Source of the DNA: Aeromonas schubertii
Lineage (GTDB): Bacteria; Pseudomonadota; Gammaproteobacteria; Enterobacterales; Aeromonadaceae
Reading direction: 5' to 3'
DNA length: 64,000 bases
Assembly: GCF_000820105.1 (NCBI RefSeq)
Contig: NZ_CDDB01000001.1
Location: forward strand, 124,001-188,000
Shown here in pieces: positions 39,757-49,540 of this stretch. Each line of letters begins with the position of its first letter. Positions within the stretch are counted from its first letter, which is position 1. The translations under genes and the position numbers were made by a program. The notes under the pieces are model-generated. The model saw nothing but the letters and a program-made list of their open reading frames with translations, was not told the DNA's origin and did not search any database.

Positions 39757-40536
39757 ATGGATAGTCGAATCCTGTTGATGGGGGCAGTGCTGGTGGCACT
39801 GCCCGCTTGTGTGACCGAAACCTCTTATGTCGGGCAAACCGGTACCCAGCATGAGGTGATGGGCCCCGATTACAAGGCGGCCGCCAAGACCCGTCTCGAT
39901 CTCGGTCTGCAATACCTGCGCAAGGGCAATCCGGAACAAGCCAAGTTCAACCTCGACCGCGCCCTGCAATACGACGAAAACAACCCGGAAGTCTATCTGG
40001 GTTACGCCTACTTCTATCAGTCCGTGAAGGATTACACCGCCGCCGAGCGCAGCTATCGCAAGGTGCTCGAACTCGATCCCCATGCCGCCGATGCCATGAA
40101 CAACTACGGTGCCTTCCTCTGTGCCCGTCAGCGCTACGATGAGGCGGATCAGATGTTCAATCGCACCGTGGTTGAGCCCGGCTACGCCAAGATCGCCGAC
40201 ACCTATGAAAATGCGGCGATCTGCGCGACACAAAGCGGCAAAAATGAGAAAGCGAGTGAGTACTATCGTCTGGCCTTGGGGTATAATCCGCGCAAACCGA
40301 GCCTGCTGTTGGATCTGGCCGATATCTCACTCACTCACAACAAGCCCGATGATGCCCAGGCCTATCTGACCCGATACGGGGAGGTGGCGGTGGAGAGTCC
40401 GGCCAGCTTGTGGTTGCGTCTTCGCCTCGCCCAATCTCTCGACAGGCCAGCCCAATTGCACCAGTATGGTTCGCAACTGGTTGAACAGTTTCCCAATTCG
40501 CAACAAGCCAAGCGTTACTTAGCCAATGACTACTGA
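39757..40536 (+). CDS. pilW: Type IV pilus biogenesis/stability lipoprotein PilW (PilF)
   Basis: 259 residues from MDSRILLMGAVLVALPAC, a lipoprotein signal. The body is TPR repeats (LDLGLQYLRKGNPEQAKFNLDRAL, PEVYLGYAYFYQSVKDYTAAERSYRKVLELDP). It is the pilotin for the PilQ secretin in Pseudomonas and Aeromonas. Its 3' end overlaps rodZ by 11 bp; the rlmN-pilW-rodZ-ispG order is the conserved gammaproteobacterial one. Confidence 0.92.
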   Translation: MDSRILLMGAVLVALPACVTETSYVGQTGTQHEVMGPDYKAAAKTRLDLGLQYLRKGNPEQAKFNLDRALQYDENNPEVYLGYAYFYQSVKDYTAAERSYRKVLELDPHAADAMNNYGAFLCARQRYDEADQMFNRTVVEPGYAKIADTYENAAICATQSGKNEKASEYYRLALGYNPRKPSLLLDLADISLTHNKPDDAQAYLTRYGEVAVESPASLWLRLRLAQSLDRPAQLHQYGSQLVEQFPNSQQAKRYLANDY

Positions 40537-41443
40537 ACAGCAATTTGATTCCCAAGACTCCTCCCCGGTAGTTGGCCCAGGCCAGTTGCTGCGCACAGCC
40601 CGTGAAGCCATGGGTTGGAGCCGTGAGCAGGTCGCATCCCGCCTTCATCTTCGCCTTACCCTGATTGCGGCCATCGAGTCTGATACTTACGACAAACACA
40701 CGTCACCCACCTTTATCCGCGGCTATCTGCGTACCTACGCCAAGCTGGTCGGTATCGAGGAGGGCAAGATCCTGGAAGCCTATGCCCATCTCGGCCTGGA
40801 GCCGGTGCAGGGCGTCAACATGCAGAGCTTCTCCAAGCGTACCCGCCGTGAGGCCAGCGACAGCCGGCTCAAGATCGTCACCTGGTTGGTGGTGCTGGCA
40901 CTGGCGGGTCTGCTGGTGGCCTGGTGGTGGCAGGAGTCCAATCGCCGCGCAGCCGGTCAGGAGCAGCTCGCCGCCAGCGAGACGGCCGCCCCGGCCGAGG
41001 CCACACTCGCCGACCTGGTTCCGGCCGAAACGCCGTTGTTGCCTGCCGCCGAGCAGCCCCCGCTGAGCGATGTCAGCGAGGCCGGGGTCGCCGTCGGTGC
41101 GCCAGAGGATGGCGCAGCGAACAGTGATGCTCCGGTGGCCAGTGCGGCGACCGCTACCCAGACCCCCGAGCCGGCCCCGGCCGACGAGCAGGGGAGTGCC
41201 GTGCCCCAGCTCAAGATGAGTTTCACTGCCGACTGCTGGCTGGATGTGAAAGATGCCAGTGGCAAGAGCCTGTTTAGCGGTCTCAAGCGCGCCAATGACG
41301 AGCTGCTGCTGGAAGGGAAGGAGCCCCTGCGCCTGCATATTGGCGCCCCCATGGCCATCCGTATTCAATACAAGGGTCAGGAGATCGACATGAGCCGTTA
41401 CAACAACGGCCGTACCGCCCGTATGACCCTGCCGCAGGAGTAA
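40526..41443 (+). CDS. rodZ: Cytoskeletal/cell-shape protein RodZ
   Basis: 305 residues. An N-terminal HTH_25 domain ([37 protein letters not shown]) binds MreB. One transmembrane helix lies near 116-136 ([19 protein letters not shown]), then an Ala/Pro/Glu-rich periplasmic linker and a C-terminal beta domain (DUF4115: [17 protein letters not shown]). It overlaps pilW and is followed directly by ispG. Confidence 0.94.
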   Translation: MTTEQQFDSQDSSPVVGPGQLLRTAREAMGWSREQVASRLHLRLTLIAAIESDTYDKHTSPTFIRGYLRTYAKLVGIEEGKILEAYAHLGLEPVQGVNMQSFSKRTRREASDSRLKIVTWLVVLALAGLLVAWWWQESNRRAAGQEQLAASETAAPAEATLADLVPAETPLLPAAEQPPLSDVSEAGVAVGAPEDGAANSDAPVASAATATQTPEPAPADEQGSAVPQLKMSFTADCWLDVKDASGKSLFSGLKRANDELLLEGKEPLRLHIGAPMAIRIQYKGQEIDMSRYNNGRTARMTLPQE

Positions 41444-41444
41444 G

Positions 41445-42566
41445 ATGCCCATGTCTTCCCACGCATCTCCCATCGTTCGCCGCAAGTCCCGGCAGATCAT
41501 GGTCGGCAATGTGCCGGTGGGGGGCGATGCCCCCATCACGGTGCAGACCATGACCAACACCAAGACCACGGATGTGGCCGCCACGGTCGAGCAGATCCGC
41601 CGTATCGAGCGGGTCGGTGCCGACATCGTGCGGGTCTCGGTGCCCACCATGGAGGCGGCCGAAGCGTTTCGCCTCATCAAGGAGCAGACCCGCATCCCCG
41701 TGGTCGCCGACATCCATTTCGACTACCGCATCGCCCTCAAGGTGGCCGAGTACGGTGCCGACTGCCTGCGCATCAACCCGGGCAATATCGGCAACGAGCA
41801 GCGTATCCGCGCCGTGGTCGACTGTGCGCGGGATCTCAACATCCCGATCCGTATCGGGGTCAACGGCGGATCGCTCGAGCGCGATCTGCAGGAGAAGTAC
41901 GGTGAGCCGACCCCCGAGGCGCTGGTGGAGTCTGCCCTGCGCCACGTGGACTACCTCGACAAGCTGGACTTCCAGAACTTCAAGGTGAGCGTCAAGGCGT
42001 CCGATGTCTTCCTGGCGGTCGGCGCCTATCGCCTGCTGGCCAGGCAGATAGAGCAGCCCCTGCATCTGGGGATCACCGAGGCGGGCGGCTTCCGCGCCGG
42101 TGCGGTGAAGTCCTCCATCGGCCTTGGCATGTTGCTGGCCGACGGCATCGGTGACACCCTGCGCATCTCGCTCGCCGCCGATCCGGTGGAGGAGGTGAAG
42201 GTGGGCTTCGATATTCTCAAGTCCCTGCGCATCCGCTCCCGTGGCATCAACTTCATCGCCTGTCCCTCCTGCTCCCGTCAGGAGTTCGACGTCATCGGTA
42301 CGGTCAACGAGCTCGAGCAGCGCCTCGAGGACATCATCACGCCCATGGATGTCTCCATCATTGGTTGTGTGGTGAACGGTCCCGGTGAGGCGCTGGTGTC
42401 GGATCTGGGGCTCGCCGGTGCGGCCAACAAGAGCGCCTTCTACGAGGGCGGACAGCGGGTCGACCGGCTCGATAACAAGGCGCTGGTGCCGGTGCTGGAG
42501 CAGCGTATCCGTGCCCGTGCCGCCATGCTGGATCCGAGCAACCAGATCCAGGTGGACGAGCGTTAA
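41445..42566 (+). CDS. ispG: 4-hydroxy-3-methylbut-2-enyl diphosphate synthase
   Basis: 373 residues. Penultimate step of the MEP isoprenoid pathway. [4Fe-4S] ligands: CPSC in [12 protein letters not shown], third Cys in [13 protein letters not shown] followed by the Glu ligand. [24 protein letters not shown] and LRINPGNIG match the TIM-barrel core. Start MPMSSHASP begins 1 bp after the rodZ stop; the second ATG (41451) is also possible. Confidence 0.96.
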   Translation: MPMSSHASPIVRRKSRQIMVGNVPVGGDAPITVQTMTNTKTTDVAATVEQIRRIERVGADIVRVSVPTMEAAEAFRLIKEQTRIPVVADIHFDYRIALKVAEYGADCLRINPGNIGNEQRIRAVVDCARDLNIPIRIGVNGGSLERDLQEKYGEPTPEALVESALRHVDYLDKLDFQNFKVSVKASDVFLAVGAYRLLARQIEQPLHLGITEAGGFRAGAVKSSIGLGMLLADGIGDTLRISLAADPVEEVKVGFDILKSLRIRSRGINFIACPSCSRQEFDVIGTVNELEQRLEDIITPMDVSIIGCVVNGPGEALVSDLGLAGAANKSAFYEGGQRVDRLDNKALVPVLEQRIRARAAMLDPSNQIQVDER

Positions 42567-42634
42567 TCCATGGCGGGCCACCTCGGGTGGCCCGTGCCGT
42601 TTCGAATGGTCGCTTTCTCGTCCCTCCAACCCGG

Positions 42635-42664
42635 TTTTACCTCGTGGGGGAAAGTCCCTATAAT
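42635..42664 (+). promoter_or_regulatory. Candidate promoter for hisS
   Basis: TTTTAC (42635-42640), 18-bp spacer, perfect TATAAT (42659-42664), 36 bp before the GTG start. A hairpin gggccacc-tcg-ggtggccc lies upstream at 42575-42594 after ispG. Confidence 0.5.
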
Positions 42665-42700
42665 GCGGCCAATTTTCACGTCTTTTTCTTGAGTATCAAC

Positions 42701-43978
42701 GTGGCAAAACAGATCCAAGCGATTCGCGGTATGAATGATTGCCTGCCGGAGCAGAGCCCGGCCTGGCAGAAAGTAGAAGAGATCCTGCGCCAGGTGATGG
42801 CCGGCTATGGCTACAGCGAGATGCGTATGCCCATCGTCGAGCAGACCCCCCTGTTCAAGCGTGCCATCGGTGAGGTGACCGACGTGGTCGAGAAGGAGAT
42901 GTACACCTTCAGCGACCGTAACGACGAGAGCCTGACCCTGCGTCCGGAGGGGACCGCAGGGTGCGTGCGCGCCTGTATCGAGCACGGCCTCATCTATAAC
43001 CAGGAGCGCCGGGTTTGGTACACGGGCCCCATGTTCCGCTACGAGCGTCCCCAGAAGGGTCGCTATCGCCAGTTCCACCAGTTTGGTGTCGAGGTGTTTG
43101 GCCTCAACGGCCCGGACATCGATGCCGAGCTTATCCTGCTCACCCATCGCCTGTGGCGCCTGTTTGGCATCGCCGATCATGTGACCCTGCAGCTCAACAC
43201 CCTGGGCCAGAGCAGCGAGCGCGCCGCCTACCGGGATGCCCTGGTTGCCTTCCTCGAGCAGCATCAGGATCTGCTCGACGAGGACAGCCGTCGCCGCATG
43301 TACAGCAACCCTCTGCGGGTGCTCGACTCCAAGGACGAGCGGGTACAGGCCCTGCTGGCCGACGCGCCGCGCCTGATGGATTACCTCGGTGAGGAGAGCC
43401 GTGCTCACTTCGAGGGACTCAAGCGCCTGCTCGAGGCTGCCGGCATCGCCTATGAGGTGAACGAGCGCCTGGTGCGCGGCCTCGACTACTACAACCTGAC
43501 CGTGTTCGAGTGGGTCACCACCAGCCTGGGTGCCCAGGGCACCGTCTGTGGCGGTGGTCGCTATGATGGCCTGGTCGAGCAGCTCGGTGGCCAGGCTACC
43601 CCGGCGGTCGGTTTTGCCATGGGGATGGAGCGTCTGGTGTTGCTGCTCGAGACCCTCGAGCTCAACAAGGATGTGCCGCCTGCCGTCGACGTCTATCTCG
43701 CCATGGTGGGCGAGGGGAGCGAGACAGCCGGTTTCATGCTGGCCGAGCGCCTGCGCGATGCCCTGCCGACCCTGCGTCTGATGAACCACTGTGGTGGCGG
43801 CAACTTCAAGAAACAACTCAAGCGTGCCGACAAGAGCGGCGCGTCCATTGCCCTGATCCTCGGCGAGAGCGAGGTTCAACATGGCGAAGTGACCATCAAG
43901 TATCTGCGTGGCCAGGCCGAGCAGGTGACCGTCAAGGTTGACGAGGCCATCGCTCTGCTGGCCGACAAAGGAGAGTAA
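42701..43978 (+). CDS. hisS: Histidyl-tRNA synthetase
   Basis: 425 residues. Start is GTG at 42701 ([13 protein letters not shown]), matching the E. coli [13 protein letters not shown] start; the upstream in-frame extension is not homologous. Class II motifs: motif 2 [21 protein letters not shown], the histidine signature [15 protein letters not shown], motif 3 [17 protein letters not shown]-terminal anticodon-binding domain follows. It is the head of hisS-yfgM-bamB-der. Confidence 0.97.
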   Translation: MAKQIQAIRGMNDCLPEQSPAWQKVEEILRQVMAGYGYSEMRMPIVEQTPLFKRAIGEVTDVVEKEMYTFSDRNDESLTLRPEGTAGCVRACIEHGLIYNQERRVWYTGPMFRYERPQKGRYRQFHQFGVEVFGLNGPDIDAELILLTHRLWRLFGIADHVTLQLNTLGQSSERAAYRDALVAFLEQHQDLLDEDSRRRMYSNPLRVLDSKDERVQALLADAPRLMDYLGEESRAHFEGLKRLLEAAGIAYEVNERLVRGLDYYNLTVFEWVTTSLGAQGTVCGGGRYDGLVEQLGGQATPAVGFAMGMERLVLLLETLELNKDVPPAVDVYLAMVGEGSETAGFMLAERLRDALPTLRLMNHCGGGNFKKQLKRADKSGASIALILGESEVQHGEVTIKYLRGQAEQVTVKVDEAIALLADKGE

Positions 43979-43979
43979 C

Positions 43980-44630
43980 GTGGAAGTCTATACCACCGAA
44001 GAACAACAGGTTGAGGCCATCAAGGGGTGGTGGAAGGAGAACGGTACCTCGATCGTCGCCGGTACCGTGCTGGGTCTGGCTGGCCTCTTTGGCTGGCGTT
44101 TCTACAACGATCACCAGCTCTCCAACATGCAGCTGGCCTCTGCCGAATACGGCAAGGTGACCATGGCCCTGGCCCAGGGTGACGAGAAGGCCTACGGGGA
44201 GGTCGAGGCCTTCATCAAAGCCAACCAGGGTGACGCCTATGGGGATCTCGCCGCGCTGGAGCTGGCCTCCGCCGCCGTCAAGGCGGGCAAGCTGGATCTG
44301 GCTGTCACCCAGCTGACCCCGATCGCCGACAAGAGCGATGCCGCCGTGCAGGCCATCGCCGCAGTTCGTCTGGCCCGTATCCTGGCCGAGCAGGGTAAGG
44401 CCGATGAGGCCCTGGCTCGCCTGGCCAAGGTTCAGGACGAAGGATTCAAGGCCCAGGTGGCCGAGGTGCGCGGTGACATCCTGCTGGCCCAGGGCAAGCG
44501 GGAAGAGGCGCGCGATGCCTATCAAGCCGCTGCCGATGCGGGTGGCCTTCAGACCAGCCCCGAGCTGCGCCTGAAGATGGATGATCTGGCCCTGCCGGCC
44601 CCGGCTCTGGATGAGAAGCAGGATGCGTAA
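43980..44630 (+). CDS. yfgM: YfgM, inner-membrane TPR partner of the Sec translocon
   Basis: 216 residues from GTG at 43980 (VEVYTTEEQQVEAIKGWW) with AAAGGAGAG upstream; 1 bp after the hisS stop. One membrane helix near 20-42 (IVAGTVLGLAGLFGWRF) leads into periplasmic TPR-like repeats (DLAALELASAAVKAGKLDLA). E. coli YfgM associates with SecYEG and PpiD. Position between hisS and bamB is conserved. Confidence 0.93.
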   Translation: MEVYTTEEQQVEAIKGWWKENGTSIVAGTVLGLAGLFGWRFYNDHQLSNMQLASAEYGKVTMALAQGDEKAYGEVEAFIKANQGDAYGDLAALELASAAVKAGKLDLAVTQLTPIADKSDAAVQAIAAVRLARILAEQGKADEALARLAKVQDEGFKAQVAEVRGDILLAQGKREEARDAYQAAADAGGLQTSPELRLKMDDLALPAPALDEKQDA

Positions 44631-45807
44631 TCTGTTCAAGAAAGTAGTATTGGGAGCCGCCGTCTCCCTGGCCCTGCAGGGGTGCTCCCTGTTTAGCAGT
44701 GATGAAGACGTGAACCCCATGGCGCCGCTGCCGACCATAGAGTCTGCCTTCCAGGCCAAGACCGACTGGAGCAGCTCCATCGGTGGTGGTATCGGTGACT
44801 TCTACTCCCAACTGCGTCCCGCCATCAACGGGGACCGTATCTACGCCGCCTCCCGCGACGGAGACGTGACCGCCCTCGAGCGCGGTAATGGCAAAGAGGT
44901 GTGGAGCGTCGATCTGGGGGATCTCGAGATCAACGCCGACAAGCGCAGCGCCCGCCTCTCCGGCGGTCTGACCCTGGCCTATGGCAAGATCTTCCTCGGC
45001 TCCGAGAACGGGGTGGTCTATGCCCTGTCCGAGGAGAAGGGTGAGGTGCTGTGGCAGGTCAATGTGCCCGGCGAAGTGGTGGCGAGCCCCGCCGTGGCCG
45101 ACGGTCACGTGGTGGTGCTGACCACCTCGGGTCAGCTGATCGCCCTGGACTCCGAAGATGGCAAGCAGCTCTGGTCCCTCTCCGAAGAGCAGCCGCCCCT
45201 GACCCTGCGTAGCGCCGCGACCCCGGTGATCACCAACGGTGCCGTGCTCTACGGCCGCGCCGACGGGCGTGTCGGCATCGCCCTGCTGAGCAACGGCCAG
45301 CCGGTGCGTCAGTCCAAGGTGGCTGACCCGCGCGGTGCCACCGAGCTCGATCGCATGGTCGATGTGGACGCCACGCCCCTGGTGGCCGGTGATGAGCTCT
45401 ACGCCATCGCCTACAACGGCCAGCTGGTCGCGCGCAAGCTGCTCTCCGGCGACGAGGTGTGGAAGCGCAAGTACTCTGCCTACCGCGACATGGCGGTAAG
45501 CGGTGCCGACATCTTTATCACCGATAGCCGCAGCCATCTGTTTGCGGTGGACAAGCGTAACGGTCTGGAGCTCTGGTCCAATACCAAGCTCGAGAACCGC
45601 ACCGTGACTGCCCCCGTGGTACTGGGTGACTATGTGGTGGTCGGGGACGTGGAGGGTTACCTCTACTGGATCGATCGTTTCGATGGCACTATCAAGGCAA
45701 TGCAAGAGCTCGACAGCAGCGGCCTCTATGCGGCGCCCCTGGTGGACGGGGATACACTCTATATCCAGAGCCGTAGCGGCAAGCTGTACGCCATCAAGCG
45801 TCCTTGA
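44623..45807 (+). CDS. bamB: Outer-membrane assembly lipoprotein BamB
   Basis: 394 residues from MRNLFKKVVLGA; lipobox ALQGC. Eight-bladed beta-propeller of PQQ-like repeats (GKEVWSVDLGDLEI, GEVLWQVNVPGEV, GDEVWKRKYSAYRDM). BamB is part of the BAM complex that inserts outer-membrane beta-barrels. The start overlaps yfgM by 8 bp; an alternative ATG at 44611 is in frame. Confidence 0.95.
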   Translation: MRNLFKKVVLGAAVSLALQGCSLFSSDEDVNPMAPLPTIESAFQAKTDWSSSIGGGIGDFYSQLRPAINGDRIYAASRDGDVTALERGNGKEVWSVDLGDLEINADKRSARLSGGLTLAYGKIFLGSENGVVYALSEEKGEVLWQVNVPGEVVASPAVADGHVVVLTTSGQLIALDSEDGKQLWSLSEEQPPLTLRSAATPVITNGAVLYGRADGRVGIALLSNGQPVRQSKVADPRGATELDRMVDVDATPLVAGDELYAIAYNGQLVARKLLSGDEVWKRKYSAYRDMAVSGADIFITDSRSHLFAVDKRNGLELWSNTKLENRTVTAPVVLGDYVVVGDVEGYLYWIDRFDGTIKAMQELDSSGLYAAPLVDGDTLYIQSRSGKLYAIKRP

Positions 45808-45828
45808 CCGACCCCGAAGGTATGTTGA

Positions 45829-45858
45829 TGGCTCCTGGTCTTCGGACCCGGAGCCTTT
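45829..45858 (+). terminator. Hairpin terminator between bamB and der
   Basis: GGCTCC-T-GGTC-TTCG-GACC-C-GGAGCC forms a long stem with a UUCG tetraloop and is followed by TTTG. It may attenuate rather than stop transcription into der, which begins 58 bp later. Confidence 0.55.
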
Positions 45859-45915
45859 GTCGTCTTATCGAAGCCGCGTATGGCCCCTGGATAAGACCCG
45901 AATAATGAGGCTTTT

Positions 45916-47409
45916 ATGACTCCTGTTGTTGCCCTGGTGGGGCGCCCCAATGTGGGGAAATCCACCCTGTTCAACCGCCTGACCCGCACTCGTGACGCCC
46001 TGGTGGCCGACTTTCCCGGTCTGACCCGGGATCGCAAATATGGCCAGGCCAAGCTGGGCGAGCTGGAATTCATCGTGGTCGATACCGGCGGTATCGACGG
46101 CTCCGAAGAGGGCATTGAACTCAAGATGGCCGAGCAGTCCCTGCAGGCTATCGAGGAGGCCGATGTGGTGCTCTTCATGGTGGATGCCCGTGCCGGTCTG
46201 ACCGCTGCCGACATCGCCATCGGCGAGCACCTGCGCAAGTGCCACAAGAAGGTGTTTCTGGTGGCCAACAAGACCGACGGTATCGACGGGGACTCTGCCA
46301 GTGCCGAGTTCTATGCCCTGGCACTGGGTGACGTTTACCAGATCGCGGCGGCGCACGGCCGCGGCGTGCTGAGCCTGCTCGAGCTGGCCCTGGCCCCCCA
46401 CCTGGAGGCCCTGGTGGCCGAGGGCGACGAGGAGCCCGAGGAGGAGGAGTTCGACGAAGAGGCCCTGGTGCGCATGCTGGCGGAAGGGGAGTTCAACCCC
46501 TCCGACGAGGAGGAGAAGCAGGATCGCTACGCGGATCTGCCGGTCAAGTTTGCCATCGTCGGTCGTCCCAACGTGGGCAAGTCCACCCTCACCAACCGCA
46601 TGCTGGGTGAAGATAGGGTCATCGTCTACGACATGCCGGGGACCACCCGCGACTCCATCTACATCCCCCTCGAGCGCGACGGCAAGAAGTATGTGGTGAT
46701 CGACACCGCCGGGGTACGTCGCCGCGGCAAGGTGCACGAGACGGTGGAGAAGTTCTCCGTCATCAAGACCCTCAAGGCCATCGAGGATGCCAACGTCTGC
46801 CTGCTGGTGATCGACGCTCGCGAGACCATCACCGATCAGGATCTCAGCATCCTCGGTTTCGTGCTCAACTCCGGTCGCTCCGTGGTGCTGGTGGTGAACA
46901 AGTGGGACGGCCTGGATCAGAAGGTCAAAGACGACGTGAAGAGCGAGCTGGACCGCCGTCTGGGCTTTATCGACTTCGCCCGCGTCCACTTCATCTCCGC
47001 CCTGCACGGCAGCGGTGTGGGCCACCTGTTCGAGTCCATCGACGAGGCTTATGTGTCGGCGACCCGCCGTACCAGCACCGCCATGCTGACCCGTATCATG
47101 CAGATGGCCCAGCAGGACCACCAGCCGCCCATGGTGCGTGGCCGCCGGGTCAAGCTGAAGTATGCCCACGCCGGTGGCTATAACCCGCCGCGTATCATCA
47201 TCCACGGCAACCAGGTGGACGATCTGCCGGACTCCTACAAGCGTTACCTGATGAACTACTTCCGCAAGTCCCTGAAGATCATGGGGACGCCGATCCGGAT
47301 CGAGTTCCAGGAGGGGGCCAACCCGTTCGAGAACAAGAAGAACGTGCTGACCCTGAGCCAGGAGCGTCAGCGCAAGCGCCTGATGAAGCTCAAGGGCAGC
47401 AAGAAGTAA
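45916..47409 (+). CDS. der: Ribosome-assembly GTPase Der (EngA)
   Basis: 497 residues with two tandem GTPase domains. Domain 1 P-loop GRPNVGKS at residues 9-16, DTGGI and NKTDG; domain 2 P-loop GRPNVGKS near 217, DTAGV and NKWDG. A very acidic linker ([10 protein letters not shown]) lies between them, followed by a C-terminal KH-like domain ending in a Lys-rich tail. Essential for 50S subunit maturation. Confidence 0.97.
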   Translation: MTPVVALVGRPNVGKSTLFNRLTRTRDALVADFPGLTRDRKYGQAKLGELEFIVVDTGGIDGSEEGIELKMAEQSLQAIEEADVVLFMVDARAGLTAADIAIGEHLRKCHKKVFLVANKTDGIDGDSASAEFYALALGDVYQIAAAHGRGVLSLLELALAPHLEALVAEGDEEPEEEEFDEEALVRMLAEGEFNPSDEEEKQDRYADLPVKFAIVGRPNVGKSTLTNRMLGEDRVIVYDMPGTTRDSIYIPLERDGKKYVVIDTAGVRRRGKVHETVEKFSVIKTLKAIEDANVCLLVIDARETITDQDLSILGFVLNSGRSVVLVVNKWDGLDQKVKDDVKSELDRRLGFIDFARVHFISALHGSGVGHLFESIDEAYVSATRRTSTAMLTRIMQMAQQDHQPPMVRGRRVKLKYAHAGGYNPPRIIIHGNQVDDLPDSYKRYLMNYFRKSLKIMGTPIRIEFQEGANPFENKKNVLTLSQERQRKRLMKLKGSKK

Positions 47410-47414
47410 TTCAG

Positions 47415-47440
47415 ACGGCCGCCCCTCGGGGTGGCCGTTT
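47415..47440 (+). terminator. Hairpin after der
   Basis: acggcc-gcccc-tcg-ggggt-ggccgt followed by TT. It lies 20 bp before yfgJ, so read-through is possible. Confidence 0.5.
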
Positions 47441-47459
47441 ACATTGAGGAGAAGTGACG

Positions 47460-47684
47460 ATGAGCACGGTACAATGCCCCGGTTGCGGGGAGGGGATCGA
47501 CACCCGGGGCCGGGAGGTGACCTGTGGTCACTGCCAGCGTCTGGTGCGGATCCTGCCTCTGTGCCCCGATTGTGGTGAGCCCCTGGAGCGGCTCAAGGCG
47601 TGTGGAGCGGTGGACTACTTCTGCAACCGCTGCAACAGCCTCATCTCCAAGTCGCGGGTCAGGTTTGACGCCACCCTGGCGTGA
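47460..47684 (+). CDS. yfgJ: YfgJ-family zinc-ribbon protein
   Basis: 74 residues from MSTVQCPGCG with GAGGAG 8 bp upstream. Four CX2C pairs: CPGC, CGHC, CPDC, CNRC, consistent with two zinc ribbons. LKACGAVDYFC near the end is nearly identical to E. coli YfgJ, which also follows der. Function unknown. Confidence 0.88.
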   Translation: MSTVQCPGCGEGIDTRGREVTCGHCQRLVRILPLCPDCGEPLERLKACGAVDYFCNRCNSLISKSRVRFDATLA

Positions 47685-47710
47685 GTGGCCAGCCCCTGGC
47701 TCCTGATAGC

Positions 47711-47740
47711 AAAAGCCCCGGTCATCTGGCCGGGGCTTTT
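47711..47740. terminator. Bidirectional terminator between yfgJ and grxA
   Basis: aaaagccccgg / ccggggctttt, an 11-bp stem with A and T ends, between convergent genes. Confidence 0.85.
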
Positions 47741-47755
47741 GCTTTGTGAGAGGGC

Positions 47756-48022
47756 TTACTCCTGGTAGAGCCCCAGGTTGGCCTTGGCATAGGCCTCAAA
47801 ATCGGTGCAGCCACCGATGTGCACCTCGTCGAGGAAGATCTGGGGCACAGTGTTGACCGGCTTGCCGGCGCTCTTGGCCAGGTCTTCCTTGGTGATCCCC
47901 TCGGCGTGGATGTCCACGTAGCGGAAGTTGAAGTCGTCGCGTTGGGCCTTGAGGGTCTCGGCGATCTGCTCGGCGCGAACACAATAGGGGCAGCCGGGAC
48001 GGCCGAAGATGACTGCAAACAT
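47756..48022 (-). CDS. grxA: Glutaredoxin 1 (GrxA)
   Basis: 88 residues. Active site CPYC in IFGRPGCPYCVRA, the TVPQIF cis-Pro segment and the GGCTDFEAY glutathione-binding motif are as in E. coli GrxA. It reduces ribonucleotide reductase and is an OxyR target in E. coli. No operon partner. Confidence 0.93.
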   Translation of the reverse strand: MFAVIFGRPGCPYCVRAEQIAETLKAQRDDFNFRYVDIHAEGITKEDLAKSAGKPVNTVPQIFLDEVHIGGCTDFEAYAKANLGLYQE

Positions 48023-48100
48023 GTTGATTCTCCAATTTCATCGGGCCCGCCCAGCATAGCGAGGGTAAGCCCGGTGGGGAAGTGCAAAGATCCGATGCCC

Positions 48101-49531
48101 TTATTCGGCGATCTGAATCGCCTGGTTCTGGTAGATGCTCTCGAGCACCCCCTTCTCGAAGGTGGTCCAGGGCCAGCGCGCCTTGCTGGCGCGATAGCGT
48201 TCGTGGGTGGCGGGATCGAGGGACAGGGAGTTTTGGAACATCACAAACGCCTTGCGCTGGCCATTGGCCGTGTCCATGAAGCCGGCCAGGTTGGAGGCCC
48301 CGGTGACGGTGCCGGTCTTGGCATGTACCCGGTTCTTCATGAAGGGGGCGGTGACCGAGCCACGCCAGGCCAGGGTGCCGTCCACCTGGGAGGAGGGGAG
48401 CAGACGAATGAAGTCCAGGGTGGCGTCGTTGCGCTGGATATAGGCGAGCACCTCCAGCATCTGGCGGGCGCTCACCAGATTGTGGGCAGAGAGGCCGGAG
48501 CCGTCGGCCAGGCTGGCGTTGTCCAGGTTGATCCCCACCTTGCCGAGGATGGCGCGCACCGCCTTGGTGCCGCTTCTGAAGCTGCCCGGCATGTTGTAGT
48601 AGTGGCGGCCGACGGTCTTGAGGAAGGTGTCGGCATAGAGGTTGTCGGAGCGCTTGAGCATGTGCGACAGCAGCTCAGGCAGGGCCTTGGAGCTGTGGCT
48701 GGCCAGCGTCTCGGCGCCGACCGGGGCCTGATGGGTCAGGCGCAGGGCTCCGTCGTGGCTAATGCCGGCACGATCCATGGCCCAGCGGATGTTGTCCCAG
48801 CCCCAGGCCTCGAGATCGTAGATGGCAAAACGCAGCCCCTGGGGATCCTTGCTCGGGGCGATACAGCCGCGCAGGTCGTAGTGGTTGCCGCGTGCCATCT
48901 CCACCTCGAGGGCGCAGGACTGGCGGGCCATGTCCCCGTAGGTCATCACATCCACCTCTTCTGCGCTGATGCTGATGGGCACGCCAGCCGGGCTGCTCGC
49001 GCTGGCGGGGCGGCCAATCTGGGTCGCGGTGACGGTACCGTAGGCGCAGTTCTTGTCGATGATGACGGCCCCCACAGGGGCGGTGAAGCAGAGGGATTGA
49101 TCCCCCCACGACCAGCCGTTGCCGCGCTCATAGCCGTTGTAGGCGCCGGTGTTGACGTAGACGTTGCCGGTGATGCGCTTGATGCCGAGTTGTTTGAACA
49201 GGCTCAGCAGGTCCATGCGTCCCAGGGTGGGGTCACCGACGAAGTTGATCCAGAGATCCCCGTTAAGGGTATCGCCGCTCTTTGCGCCCGGCTTGGCCTG
49301 GATCTCGGTGACAAAGCGAAAGTCGGCGCCGAGCTCCAGGCGTGCCGCCAGGGCGGTGATCACCTTCATGGTGGAGGCCGGGGTCATGAGATCGTCGAGG
49401 TTGTGCTGATATTCGAGGCCGTTTGCGCCCATCACGGCGATGGCGGCATGGCCCCCCTTGGGAGGGGTCAGCGGTGCGGCCTGGACCGCGACGGAGGTGA
49501 GGGCGCAAAGCCCGATCAGAAAGCGCTGCAT
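48101..49531 (-). CDS. dacB: D-alanyl-D-alanine carboxypeptidase/endopeptidase PBP4
   Basis: 476 residues with a signal peptide ending near VQAAP. Peptidase family S13: SXXK motif STMK (Ser53, Lys56), SXN motif in DGSGLSAHN, and KTG motif in HAKTGTVTGASN. Domain II inserts between SXXK and SXN account for the length. It trims and cleaves peptidoglycan cross-links in the periplasm. It lies 9 bp downstream of radD. Confidence 0.94.
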   Translation of the reverse strand: MQRFLIGLCALTSVAVQAAPLTPPKGGHAAIAVMGANGLEYQHNLDDLMTPASTMKVITALAARLELGADFRFVTEIQAKPGAKSGDTLNGDLWINFVGDPTLGRMDLLSLFKQLGIKRITGNVYVNTGAYNGYERGNGWSWGDQSLCFTAPVGAVIIDKNCAYGTVTATQIGRPASASSPAGVPISISAEEVDVMTYGDMARQSCALEVEMARGNHYDLRGCIAPSKDPQGLRFAIYDLEAWGWDNIRWAMDRAGISHDGALRLTHQAPVGAETLASHSSKALPELLSHMLKRSDNLYADTFLKTVGRHYYNMPGSFRSGTKAVRAILGKVGINLDNASLADGSGLSAHNLVSARQMLEVLAYIQRNDATLDFIRLLPSSQVDGTLAWRGSVTAPFMKNRVHAKTGTVTGASNLAGFMDTANGQRKAFVMFQNSLSLDPATHERYRASKARWPWTTFEKGVLESIYQNQAIQIAE

Positions 49532-49540
49532 GAAGGATCC